Shown here in pieces: positions 1 through 10,259 of a stretch of 64,000 bases of DNA (positions within the stretch are counted from its first letter, which is position 1; each line of letters begins with the position of its first letter). The translations under genes were made by a program, and so were the position numbers. Under the pieces are notes generated by a model. The model worked only from the letters and a program-made list of their open reading frames with translations. It was not told the origin of the DNA and made no database searches. Source of the DNA: Chrysemys picta bellii (taxonomy: Eukaryota; Chordata; Testudines; Emydidae); NCBI RefSeq assembly GCF_011386835.1, contig NC_088794.1, forward strand, positions 68,396,434-68,460,433, written 5' to 3'.

Positions 1-484
1 CCATCCTCTTTGCTCACCAAACATCCTAGTTTTTTCTCTTCAAAGTACCAAAAATATTTCTAACAAATGAAACAGAGAACACTGGCCCATTTTTTGAAGA
101 GAAAGTTTGCTCGCCATGGCTTAAGACATTCTTGCTTTCTTTATGTAATTCGTTCTTTTAATACCAGTTTTCTTAAACACCCTATTACTTCTTTTTAAAA
201 AACAACTAACCCATAATATTTGACATCTCCCAATATAACAAAATTCCCTATGTAATGATATTTATGGTGCCAGTTTTGTCTAAAGTGAATACTGCATTTT
301 GTATCACAAAGTCAAATTTTATATTCTTCAAGTAAGCAGAAATGTCACTGCTCCCTTAAAACACCCTGAGAATATAAGAGTAACATCACCATTACTTCAT
401 CTTTAAATAGCATCTTTTGTCTGAGATGTGACAGTAATTTGTAACAGTGGGAAAGGATTATCCCAGTTAGGCAGGTTATAAAAA
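1..484. other. AT-rich non-coding DNA
   Basis: No open frame of coding character, RNA gene or recognisable transposon was seen. Base composition is AT-rich, as in the unremarkable background of the whole window. Confidence 0.5.
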
Positions 485-572
485 TATGCTCACTGTCACC
501 CAGAAGCCAAGCTAGAAATACAGCTCACACCTTCTGACTCCCAGTTCTGTTCTCCAGCCACTAGACCACAAG
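485..572 (-). mobile_element. MIR-type SINE remnant
   Basis: Read on the minus strand this matches the tRNA-derived head of a MIR SINE: the complement of a 'gtggtctagtggctgg' start, followed by a run like the MIR core with 'gtgac' near 495-500. MIRs are ancient tRNA-type SINEs once mobilised by L2. The copy is short and diverged, and no flanking duplication survives. Confidence 0.5.
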
Positions 573-1702
573 TACCTCCCATCTCAGATTTCATGGTTTT
601 TAAGAACATCTCAGATGCTCAAAACACAAAATCAAGAAAAACTGTCCTGGAGCAGCTCTATCAAATCTTCCCCCACCCTAAAATGTAGGCCATCTAGTCC
701 ATCCTCTTCCCAATGCAGGATTCCTTTGTAGAATATATTTAAAAAATAATAATTTCAAACTAAATACTTATCCTCTCAACATGCAAAAATAACATCTTGC
801 AAATCATCTGTCCATAAACACAATGGATAGTTTAGCAAATATGCATTACTAATTTTAATGGCCTAAATAGCTGCTAGAAACTAATACATTTCTCTTTTGT
901 GGATCACTTGTGACCATTAGTACCCTATGTCTAATGTTTAACTGAACTGCCTTTGTGTGGTACAGTGAATTATCTTTTTCAACCAATCAGCCTACAGCAG
1001 TAATTATAGGGGCAAAAGTAATCCCAGGTCTCACAGGCACATAATACTACAAGATATTATTTCTTTTCTGAAAGAGTATTCACAACTGTGTGGAAAACTT
1101 CCAAGATACAGAAAATGAACAGATTTTATAATGATTAATATTTCCTATCTATTGAAAGATGTGATTAATGAATGTTCAACTTTAAAAAAAAATCAGACAG
1201 TGTCTCTGTGTGCTAATTTAAATCTATGGATTAAACTGTCTAATTTAAATATGATCTGGTTTTTAACAGAGCCTTTAAATAGCATGGCATGACTAAAAAA
1301 AATCCTTTAAAATATTTAGATTTTTTTTTTTTTTTGGTTAACCAGCTGATGCTCCAAAGGGCTTTCCTGCAAGGGAGAATCTAAGAAATCAACCCTGCAG
1401 AGGGCTCCCTGAGGATATACCCTTGCTCCTAGGACATCAGTGGGGTATGGTCCTCCATACCATTTTGTCCCAATGAGATTGAACACTTGTTCTTTTGTTT
1501 TCTACCTGTAAAATCATAGGTAAGATTCACAAGACATGTTACAGCCTCTTTGTGCAAAAAGAGAACAACCCAGCCACAAATGCCCAGCAGAGAAGTTCTC
1601 TATCAGAGGAATTGCCTTGGTGGTGAATCTTCACTGAAACCAAACCCAGACACTGTGACATCCTGCTCCTGGCACAGAGAGCACAGTTAGGCAGGAAATG
1701 GC
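573..1702. other. AT-rich non-coding DNA
   Basis: No gene recognised. A T-run lies at about 1320-1336. Nothing else stands out. Confidence 0.45.
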
Positions 1703-1710
1703 ATGGTGAA

Positions 1711-2155
1711 CAAGGCCGGCTCCAGGCACCAGTCTGACAAGCAGGTGCTTGGAGCAGCCGCTCCGGAGAGGGGCGGCAGGTCCAGCTATTCGGCGGACAG
1801 TCCCTCACTCCCACCAGGGCCGGCTCCAGGATTTTGGCTGCCCCAAGCAGCCAAAAAAAAAAAAAAAAAGCCGTGATTGCGATCGCGATCTGCGGCGGCA
1901 ATTCGACGGGAGGTCCTTCGCTCCCAGCAGGAGTGAGGGACCGTCCGCCAAATTGCTACCGAATCGCTGGACCTGCCGCCCCTCTCCGGAGTGGCCGCCC
2001 CAAGCACCTGCTTGCCAAGCTGGTGCCTGGAGCCGGCCCTGACTCCCGCTGGGAGTGAAGGACCTCCCGCCAAATTGCTGCTGCAGATCGTGATCACAGC
2101 TTTTTTTTGGGGGGGGGGGCTGCTTGGGGCGGCCAAAACCCTGGAGCCAGCCCTA
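1711..2155. mobile_element. hAT-like MITE (outer copy of a nested pair)
   Basis: A non-autonomous DNA transposon. The ends are inverted copies: the left begins CAAGGCCGGCTCCAGG and the right ends CCTGGAGCCAGCCCTA. It is flanked by a perfect 8-bp duplication, ATGGTGAA, at 1703-1710 and 2156-2163. An 8-bp duplication is the hallmark of hAT integration. The element is GC-rich against AT-rich surroundings and encodes no transposase. A related element (1815-2041) sits inside it, so only about 210 bp belong to the outer copy. Confidence 0.85.
1815..2041. mobile_element. hAT-like MITE inserted in reverse inside a relative
   Basis: Ends CAGGGCCGGCTCCAGG and CCTGGAGCCGGCCCTG are near-perfect inverted repeats. 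The flanks ACTCCCAC (1807-1814) and ACTCCCGC (2042-2049) are an 8-bp duplication with one change. Its right half is the reverse complement of the outer element's left half, so it belongs to the same family and landed in opposite orientation. An A-run at 1852-1869 and a CpG-rich centre (about 1870-1910) lie inside. Open frames crossing it are by-products of GC content. Confidence 0.8.
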
Positions 2156-2163
2156 ATGGTGAA

Positions 2164-2698
2164 GCACTGCTTTATGATAGAAATCCCTAGCTGATTTGGA
2201 ATAATTACAATGGCACATCTTATAGCTCCACGCAGTAACTTTAAAGTTATATTGGAGTCAAGGGTGGCCCAAAGAATTGGGGATCCAGAACCAGCTCCCT
2301 GACAACTCATTTTCCTGCACTGAGCTTTGATTAGTACAACTTCTTAGAAACTGATTCTCCATACAACAAGGAAAACAGTGCTGAGTTTTGAGCGTTCCCA
2401 CTGGTATTCATGAGCATTTTTGCAGGTATTTGCAGGACTGGAACATAAGACCCTGGTCCTATAATTGACTCCATATGGGTGCACCACCACCACACTTGTG
2501 TGGCACTCCACTGAAGTCATTGATCAGCAGAAGCACAGTGGCACACCAACACACAGTCAATTGCAGGATCAGAGCCTAACTTTGCAAAGGCTAGAGGAGC
2601 GGTGAGGGATAGCTCTTCTATTTTGTTCTAATTTAAGATGAACAGAATTATACATGAAATAGAGGATGTAGGCTGGCTTTCTTGACTAAAATATATTA
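2164..2698. other. Non-coding, one faint old repeat
   Basis: No gene. Around 2455-2580 there is an imperfect back-to-back match with words such as 'gaagtcat', 'cacacttgtgtggcac' and 'ggatcagagcc'. These resemble an old dispersed palindromic repeat seen elsewhere in the window (about 10965-11035 and 56265-56330). Confidence 0.35.
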
Positions 2699-2706
2699 AT
2701 CTAGTC

Positions 2707-3416
2707 TAGTGGTTCCCAAACTGGGGTTCGTGAACCCCTGGGGGTTCACGAAATGTTATAGTGGGTTCTTGGAGAAAAATTCCCTAATGGCGGCCAGAGA
2801 AGTCCCTAGGGATCCCGGGCAGCATGGGGCTAGCAGCCCGGAGCCCCAGGACTTCTAAGAGTTCAGCAGATCAAAGCAAGCATCTCTATCATATTGAGGA
2901 GATTTAAACTTCAAGACTCCTTATAAGAAATGGAAAGGGAGGTGGATATTTTTTGCTGTTTTTAAAATTAACTAGGCAGCTAGTATTGTTTTTAAAATTA
3001 TTATGAAGAACAAGTTTAAGCTTTGTTGTAACGTGCGTTGTTCGCATGGACTGCTCAAGACCTGACTGCTTGTGTAGGAGGAATTCTTTCAGTTGGCTTC
3101 TTAAATACCTTCATGCTGTTTCACGTCTGATACTCCTTGATGAAACATAGGCTCCTTGATACAAGCTACGAACGTGCGATCTGGGAAGAGTGTTGCCATT
3201 TTCATAATGTAATAAAAATATGTAATGATAAATAATAAATAGTGTGTAATAAGCATGTCATAAAAACAAATTTTATATTCCACAATCACTGGAAATTTTA
3301 TAATTTATACTCAGGTAAAGGAGAAAATATCTGGAAATATTCATTTTTAGGGGGTTCGTGAGACTTGACATTTTAGTGAAAGGGGTTCACAGGTTGTTAA
3401 AGTTTGGGAACCACTG
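2707..3416. mobile_element. hAT (Charlie-like) non-autonomous element, 710 bp
   Basis: The left end TAGTGGTTCCCAAACT and right end AGTTTGGGAACCACTG are inverted repeats differing only at the outermost base. An exact 8-bp duplication ATCTAGTC flanks it (2699-2706 and 3417-3424). The end sequence is the 'CAGTGGTTCCCAAACT' type common to many vertebrate hAT-Charlie MITEs. A second, internal inverted pair (ggttcgtgaacccc near 2726, and ggggttcgtgag near 3352) lies just inside the ends. The interior is AT-rich with no transposase. Confidence 0.92.
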
Positions 3417-3424
3417 ATCTAGTC

Positions 3425-4890
3425 AGATGAAAAGGGGTAAAACTACCTAGAGTTCTCAATTACACTAAGCGATATTAGATTATAATGAAGGAGATAATGA
3501 CAATTGGCAATCCAGCTTACTCTGTTTCTTATCATGACAAAAATTTTCATTAATGAATTTACTTGCATTAAATATAATTTAATTCATTCCCCCACCCAAT
3601 TAACCAAATATAATAGAGTGAGCATGCTAAAAACTATTTTATAATGATTACATAGATAGTTGAATGCTACCTTTAGGGGAGGATCATTAAGAGGGTCAAT
3701 ATGATTTGCCTAACGCAGTTTAATCAGCCTCCTTAAGGAACTCAATTCATTTTACTTTTTAAAAAAAGTCAGTTTTTATATTAATAAAATCAATCTTTGA
3801 GCAAATATAATGTCTGGGAAGGTGTAAAACTGCTGAAATCACATCCAGACCATTAGTGTGAAAGAGTACATCATAGATCAGTCCTCATTCTTAATCCACT
3901 GCATTTTTTCTTTTTTACGTAGTCATCTCTGACTAAGCAGAAAGACTGCATGTAAGCAAAGCCATACTGTTCATAAGAAACTAACGTGTGAGGCAGTTTG
4001 TGGTTAAGAAAATCCTCATGAGAACTAGCCCATGAGAATTTTCTGTGGCACATGAGCCAGTCATGTCTGTCTGTTTTCTTCCTCCTGCAGTACAGAAAGA
4101 TTGAATGTTGCAGTTCTTCCCGATGGGTAGTTCTTACTAACTTCAACCAGAGTTCAACAAACGCTGCACTAGCGGATACAACAGAACTATGATATCTCTA
4201 TTACTGTTAGCTGGTAGACTTTTGTTCAGAACAGATATGAAAAGTATTCCAAGTAAACATAATTAATTTGGATAATCAGTGAGAGAAATCCCCCCCCAAA
4301 TTATTATTGCACAGTGATACAAACTAAACAGATTATTTTTAAAAAGGTTGAATCACATTTCTTTGGCCTGGCACATCAAAATATCACTCCTGCCATTTTT
4401 TTGCATAGGAACATAGACCCCAGGATAAACCCTGGCAATCTCTGGCTTCAGTGTAGTGTCTCTGCTCCTGTGAGAGTTCAAACAGCAAAGAGATGGAAAA
4501 TTGCTCTGTATCTTTGTTTATTTTCCTTTGTTTAACCCCCAAGTCCACAGGCTGAGTGTATGTAGCATTTCCAAGATGTGACAGGGTCAATCATTGGAAT
4601 TGCAATGTTCCTTGATGGCCCATTTGATTTTGATAGTTCTTCTGGATGGATGGGTGGAAACTCTTCCCATATGAGTTCAAAAGTTTAGAGCAAACATTTT
4701 CAAAGTTATAAAGCAAAGCTTACATATTTCCTTACACATAACATTAATGCATGCAGCAGCTTACAACCTTCTAAACACTAAAAGACTACATTCTTATAAG
4801 ACTAATGTATTTTGCGGAACACTAACACATAAGTGAACTGGTCTAGTATCCAGCTATGAGTTTGTCAGTTCTTAGCTAATGCCTGCAGCC
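3425..4890. other. Non-coding DNA, nothing recognised
   Basis: AT-rich sequence with no convincing open frame, RNA or transposon end. Open frames up to about 90 codons here show no protein family resemblance. Confidence 0.45.
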
Positions 4891-4894
4891 TAGC

Positions 4895-5471
4895 TGCAAA
4901 GTTGCCAACTTTATGATCAAACAAAACCGAACACCCTTGCCCTGCCCCTTCTCTGAGGCCCTGCCCTGCTCACTCCATCCCCCCTCCCTCCGTCGCTTGC
5001 TCTCTCCCACCCTCACTCACTCATTTTCACTGGACTAGAGAGGGTCCCTTTTCGACTGGGGTGTTCGGTTGCAAACTGGACACCTGCAGGGCCGCCCGGG
5101 GGGGAGGGAGGGGGGCAAGTGGGGCAATTTGCCCCAGGCCCTGCAGGGGCCCCCACGAGAGTTTTTCAGGGCCCCTGGAGCGGGGTCCTTCAATCGCTCC
5201 GGGGGCCCCGGAAAACTCTTGCGGGGCCCAGGCCCACGGAGCTTCTTCCGTTCTGGGTCTTCGGCAGCAGTTCGGCGGCGGGAGGTCCTTCCGCTCCGGG
5301 ACCTGCGCTGAAGTGTCCTGAAGACCCGCGGCGGGGGGGGGGGTCCTTCTGCTCCGGGACCCGCCACCGAAGTGCCGGGTCTTCGGGGCAATTTGGCGGC
5401 GGGGCCCCCTGCTGCCGAAGACCCCAGGCCCCCTGAATCCTCTGGGCGGCCCTGGACACCTGGCAATGGCA
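4895..5471 (-). mobile_element. Degraded hAT-like element, TAGGGTTGCCA family
   Basis: The left part (gttgccaactttatgatc, 4901-4918) and the segment with gaacaccc and ccctgcccc match, in reverse, the right end of the complete element at 60754-61714. The right part (ggtccctttt near 5043, then actggacacctggcaa split by an insertion) matches that element's left end. The copy is shortened and its outermost bases are altered, so no clean 8-bp duplication was found. It hosts the insertion at 5087-5454 and is therefore older than it. Confidence 0.7.
5087..5454. mobile_element. hAT-like GC-rich MITE, 368 bp
   Basis: Ends CAGGGCCGCCCGG and TCTGGGCGGCCCTG are inverted repeats. The perfect 8-bp duplication GACACCTG (5079-5086 and 5455-5462) shows hAT-type integration into an older element. 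The interior is extremely GC-rich and partly self-complementary (for example ggggcccc and ggtccttc blocks). It creates overlapping open frames of 80-150 codons on both strands that I consider spurious. Confidence 0.88.
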
Positions 5472-5604
5472 AGAGCTGGCAAAGTCATCACCTTCTGTCA
5501 GGGGAGCACCTACAGCCACCTACCTCTACAACTGCAGGCAAGTCACTAGTAACAGATCAACAAAGCAGTAATCCCATACAGGCCTACCTTCCTTTTGGGA
5601 GTAA

Positions 5605-5892
5605 ATGGACAAGTCAGATATTAGGAATGGCAATATACAAAAACCTGTAGTAGAACACTTCAACCTCCCTGGACACACAATAGCAGATTTAAAGGTAGCC
5701 ATCCTGCAGCAAAAAACCTTCAGGAACAGACTCCAAAGAGAAACTGCTGAACTTCAGTTCATTTTCAAATTTGACACCATCAGCTCAGGATTAAACAAAG
5801 ACTGTGAATGGCTAACCAACTACAAAAGCAGTTTCTCCTCCCTGGTTTTCACACCTCAACTGCTAGAAGAGGGCCTCATCCTCCCTGATTGA
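5605..5892 (+). pseudogene. Penelope-like protein, C-terminal end only
   Basis: About 95 codons run to a stop at 5890-5892. The reading starts SDIRNGN, followed by VEHFNLPGHTIADLKV and later FDTISSGLN. The combination 'HFN-PGH ... DL-V ... F-T---GLN' is typical of the stretch after the GIY-YIG nuclease in vertebrate Penelope-like reverse transcriptases. The upstream nuclease and the reverse transcriptase are absent: in frame, a stop (taa, 5602-5604) precedes the first ATG, and the sequence before that is not clearly coding. This is a 5'-truncated, dead copy. Its own 3' region continues at 7062 beyond a hAT insertion only about a dozen bases after the stop codon. The start at 5605 is only the first ATG of the surviving frame, not a real initiator. 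Confidence 0.7.
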
Positions 5893-5903
5893 ACTGACCT
5901 CGT

Positions 5904-7053
5904 TAGGGTTACCATTCGTCCGGATTCCCCCAGACATGTCCGGCTTTTTTCAGTTAAAAATAGCATCCGGGGGGAATTTGTCAATGTCCGGACTCCCCCC
6001 CCTCATGCAGAGCATGCGGGGCTTACAGGGCAGCCGGCCGGATGGTGCCACTCGCACGGGCTCCGGCAGCCAGAGCCCTTCCTTCACTTCCCCCCTCCTC
6101 TCCCCTGCAACTTGAGACCACTCCCCTCCTCTCCCTCCCTCCCCCCACCCTGCATTCACAGATCGCCGGCCGTCGCCTCGGCCTCCGGCAGTCTGGAGCT
6201 CCGACCCTGCTCCCCTCCCCCGCTGCCAAGCGCGCCGCTCTGCAGCACAGTAAGGGGGCCGGGGGTCAGAGAAGCGGCAGGGAGGTTCTGGGGGGGGTAG
6301 TCAAGAGACAGGGAGCAGGGGGAGGGTTGGATGGGTCAGGAGTTCAGGGAGGGGCTGTCTGGGGGTTGGGGGTGTAAGGTTTTGGGCAGTCAGAGTACAG
6401 GTGGGGGGGGGTCTCAGGAGGGGGCAGTTAGGGGACAAGGCACAGGGAGGCTTAGGTAGGGGGTGGGGTTCTGGAGGGCAGTTAGGAGCAGGGGTCCCAG
6501 GAGGGGGCAGTCAGGGGACAAGGAGCGAGGGGGTGTTTGGGAGTTCTGGGGGGGGGCTGTCAGGGGGCAGGAGTGGGGAGAGGGATCGGAGCAGTCAGGG
6601 GACAGGGAGCAGAGGGGTTTAGATGGGTTGGGAGTTTGGGGGGGGGGGCTGTCAGGGGGTGGGGAGTGGTTGGATGGGGCATGGGAGTCCCAGGGGTCTG
6701 TCTGGGGGTGGGGGTGGGGGTGTGGATAAGGGTTGGGGCAGTCAGGGGACAGGTAGGGGGTAGAGTCCTAGGGGCCAGTTAGGAGGTGGGGAAGGTCTCA
6801 GGAGGGGGCAGTCAGGGGACAAGGAGCAGGGAGGCTTAGGTAAGGGGTGAAGTCCTGGGGGACAGTTAGGGACAGGGGTCCCAGGAGGGGGCAGTCAGGG
6901 GACAAGGTGTGGGGGGGAGGGTTGGAGGTTCTGAGGGGGCAGGAAGTGGGAGGGAGTGGAAGGGGCAGGGGCGGGGCTAGGGCAGGACAGGTGCGGGGCT
7001 AGGGCGGGGCTCCTCCCGTCCTCTTTTTTGATTGTTGAAATATGGTAACCCTA
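5904..7053. mobile_element. hAT-like element with G-rich interior, 1150 bp
   Basis: Ends TAGGGTTACCAT and ATGGTAACCCTA are perfect inverted repeats. The exact 8-bp duplication GACCTCGT lies at 5896-5903 and 7054-7061. Near the left end, inner complementary words (tccggattcccccagacatgtccgg, 5918 on) precede a C-rich stretch. The right two-thirds are G-rich short repeats (see 6290-6905). There is no transposase. The terminal bases resemble those of the element at 60754, suggesting one broader family. It inserted into the PLE remnant. Confidence 0.9.
6290..6905 (+). repeat. G-rich degenerate minisatellite inside the hAT
   Basis: The word GGCAGTCAGGGGACA, or a one-base variant, recurs near 6424, 6507, 6590, 6737, 6807 and 6890, separated by G-runs and words such as 'aaggagcagggagg' and 'caggggtcccaggaggg'. 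Repeat spacing is irregular, roughly 70-150 bp. Many runs of three or more G on the plus strand make G-quadruplexes plausible. The G-run density also yields spurious glycine-rich open frames. Confidence 0.75.
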
Positions 7054-7080
7054 GACCTCGTTATCTCCAGACTGATTCTT

Positions 7081-7160
7081 GCATGCATATTTATACCTGA
7101 CTCTGGAAATTTCCACCACATGCATCTGACAAAGTGGGTATTCACCCACGAAAGCTTATG
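7081..7160 (+). other. Hammerhead-like RNA motif in the PLE 3' region
   Basis: The order is: CTGACAA (7126-7132), one unpaired A, a 6-bp helix GTGGGT/ACCCAC (7134-7139 with 7144-7149) closed by ATTC, then GAAA (7150-7153). This resembles the hammerhead ribozyme core, CUGANGA - stem II - GAAA. Upstream GCATGC (7081-7086) could pair with CATGCA (7119-7124) as stem I. PLEs are known to carry hammerhead motifs. Here the conserved G of box I is A (7131) and one extra A precedes stem II, so this copy is probably inactive. The fold is inferred by eye. Confidence 0.45.
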
Positions 7161-7249
7161 CTCCAATACATCTGTTAGTCTATAAGGTGCCATGGGACTC
7201 TTTGTTGCTTTTTACAGATCCAGACTAACACGGTTACCCCTCTGATATC

Positions 7250-8480
7250 AGAGGCAGCAGTGTCTTAAGTAGCTCCGGCCTAGCCAGAGCTCTATCACAG
7301 AGTGAGAGGCTGGAGGTCTGCTCTCCTTCCTGGTCCGCCACCAGCTAGGCTGTAATCTCCACTTTTAACCCTTCCCTCCAAACCTGACACTTATTGCAAG
7401 TATAAAGGGGCAGGGTTGATTGAGCCCACGCACTTCATTAACTTTTTCCTGGCCAGCGTAAGGTTTGTATACCTTACGTATACCTGCCCAGTTACCAGCT
7501 TTACCTCTGGGCAAATTTCCTAAAGCTATTAAAGCTTAATAAATAAAAGAAGAAAATGCAGACAAGATTTAAGTTTAAGTCATTCCCTAAGGCACAACTA
7601 AAGTTGGAAATCAGAGAAATAAACACAAAACCCCCAGAAATTAAACAGTGACAAGAATTTATATTGTTGTCTCTTTGCTGAGCGGAAGCAAATCTCAAGG
7701 CCTTGCTGTTGAGAATAAATCAGTGATATGCAGCCTAGATATATTCTCAGTGCAATTCATATATTTTACACTATATATACGAGCCCTTGAATAGAGGCAA
7801 ATCACAAACAGAATGCAGGAAATTCACTTTTTCAGGGTTCCCAATCCAACACTAATGCTCAGCTCCCAAGCAACATCTCTGCCTCAAGAATTGACTCTAG
7901 ATAAAGAGATTAAGACAAAGAGCAAACTCCTTTGCTGTTTGCCACAACTCCCCTAAACCAACTAAAGAGAAAAACCCAACACCTCAACAAGATGTTCTTC
8001 CAAGATTAAAACAATTTGCTCACATTTTAAGAAAATGGGTTAGACTATGTGTAACAGGGCTGCCTGGTGACTTCTATCATAACAATATTAACTTTTTGCT
8101 AATACCACACAAAAATCATTTAGACTTTCAGCTTTGCAAGAACTTAATGGGCTAGATTTTCTGGCTCCCGTTATATTAGCACAACACAATTGAAGCCACA
8201 GCCTCCAGGATGTAGATGCACTCACGGTGCCCTCATTTATACTTTACAACATCGTGGATATTAAAATGCCAGGGCAAAACAGACTACAGAAAAGGGGTGA
8301 GGGACTGTTCAATTTTAACTCTAGTTCTCTTTGCACTGGAGACTCTCAGAACCCTAATGATATTTTACAGATTGTTGTATAAACATTTGGATGTAAAATC
8401 AAGGTATAGGCATGTTGCCCTCTTGTGGAAATATGGGATATTTTAAATGAAAAAAAAAAATCAACACTGCCCTTCATTAT
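7250..8480. other. Non-coding DNA, nothing recognised
   Basis: No gene, transposon end or RNA was recognised. Between 7390 and 7460 the words 'gtataaagg' and 'ttgattgagccc' vaguely suggest an old repeat, but I could not define ends. Confidence 0.4.
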
Positions 8481-9960
8481 TCGTTCCTTACCAGACTGGA
8501 CTTCAGACACAGGGGGAGAGTGTCACTCTGAGTTCATGCCTTCCTTCTGTTACCTGTCAGCTCTGTGTTCTTGGGGAACCAGGGCTCAGTATCCAGCCCG
8601 TCTGGCTCATGAAGCCCCCCCCACCCCACCCCCCCGCCAGCCTCTGCTTGAACCAAAACCAATCAGAAGACAGACTTACAAAAAGCAATGAAAAGGCAGT
8701 GGGAGACACACCTAGACCCTTCCGGACAAGGGTGACAGGATTAAGGCAACTCCCCTAGCCATTTGCTAGGAAGATGGGACAGGGAAGCATCTCCATCAGC
8801 ATACAGAATGGAGAACAAAGATTCCAAGGCAAGAACCGCACTGAACGTTTGGACCAGGAAAGCAGGGAAGCACTGCATGATGGGGGAATCTTGCTCCAAG
8901 TGTTAATGAACCCATGCCTGCACACACACAGCTCAGTGGTTATCAGACCAATTCTAGTAATAAATCTTTTATTGGTATCCAAATACTGAAACTGCCTACC
9001 CTGCATTGTGGGCTCCCTCAAAGGAACACCGCCCATAGCCAGGAATGATCAGTTGCTATTGTCTAGCCTGAAAAAAAACAACTGTGGTATACTCCCTTGA
9101 GCCATCATTTTACCCATAAATAAATCTAGTGTTTTCCCTTTAACCACTGTTTCCCTACAAAAATCCCTACCCATGCTTAAGTAAGGGTTCAGATACCTGC
9201 ATCCAAAATCTGCATCAATTCCATTGGGACTTCATCTTCTCCTGACCGATCGGGCTGGAGGCTGTCTCCAGCATTCTGGACCCTCAGCTACCACCACCAC
9301 CACCTGGGAACCCCAACTGGTTCAAGTTTCACAGAGTGGTGAGAACCCAACTCTCCCTCTCTCTCTTTTTTCCTTCTACTCTAGGTATAGCTTTCTAACC
9401 CTGACTTTTGTAATCAAATTTAAGCTAGATTTTTTGTTTCTTTGGCTCTCCTTGTATGGTTATTACCGGGCAATAAATAACTTTTATGGTTAAGCTGGTT
9501 GCTTCCCTCCCTCTCTCTCTTTTGTGTTTTTGGCTTCCCCATTTGTTCTGCAGCAACACTCCTCTTACCTAAGCTAAAGATCCCTGTAGCACCCAAAAAT
9601 CCTGTGGAGTTTGCTCATCAAGAGGGTAACATGAAAGTGGGGATAAGGACATGCATAACCTGTGGCATAGGAGGATGGCAGCTTGAAAGTGCTGCTCGAC
9701 CCAGCCTGCTAAGTCCAGGGACATATAAGGAGTCAGCTTGAGAGTGCTGATTGACCTGGTCCACTCTGTTAATGTGTGTGCGTTCATCTGATTCTGCAGC
9801 TGGAGGAACCCAGCCCTGGGGAACTGAGGTCCTGCAGGATAATTCCATTGGGAGGGAACTTGCAGAAGGGAGAAGTAGATCTCCCTATGAAAACACCAAC
9901 ACAAGCAGTACATTGATAGAATTACAGGAACCTCCCCAGAAGAGTAACCCTAATAAATGA
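8480..9960 (+). repeat. Probable dispersed repeat, perhaps LTR-element derived
   Basis: Sequence style differs from the background: moderate GC, pyrimidine runs (ctctccctctctctc, 9350 on), two 'aataaat' polyadenylation-like words (about 9117 and 9471), and a tail reading 'gagtaaccctaataaatg' near 9940. I associate this block with a repeated sequence of turtle genomes, but found no coding motif, terminal repeat or target duplication. The class and ends are uncertain. Confidence 0.3.
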
Positions 9961-10259
9961 GCATACCCCAAATTAACTGGCAAATCTGGTAACACGTCCT
10001 ACATAGAATAAGGAGATATCCAGGGAGAGGGAGAGTTTTGGTTAACCAACTGGACAATACTAATTCCAAGATCTCAAATACTATACGTTGGAGAAAGCCA
10101 CATACACCTATTCTCTTAAACTGCAGTCAAGATACATAACCATGGACCTTAGCTTGAGTCACTAGTTGTTAGGTTTCAATCAACTTGTTTCGTGAGAGCA
10201 GATTCACTGAAGTCAATGCAGCTCTACTTGGACACAGGGTTTTCCCAGCGCAGAGCAAA

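Larger units (their letters stand above)
5472..7249 (+). mobile_element. Penelope-like element 3' part, split by a hAT
   Basis: This joins a coding tail (5605-5892), a hAT insertion (5904-7053) and a 3' non-coding region (7062-7249). The 3' region holds a helix-forming block, gtgggtattcacccac, followed by gaaagcttatgct, then gttagtctataaggtgcca and actaacacggttacccctct. I recognise this 3' region as a very common interspersed sequence in turtle genomes, here attached to a Penelope-type protein end. PLEs encode a reverse transcriptase with a C-terminal GIY-YIG nuclease. Only the last part of such a protein remains. The left boundary is approximate. Confidence 0.7.

Noticed and set aside
5027..5491. 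Overlapping open frames of 145 and 154 codons, minus strand
   Set aside because: They cross the boundaries of two nested hAT elements, so the frames are by-products of GC-rich transposon DNA.
6401..6782. Glycine-rich open frames in three plus-strand phases
   Set aside because: They arise from G-runs of the minisatellite inside the hAT. All three phases are equally open.
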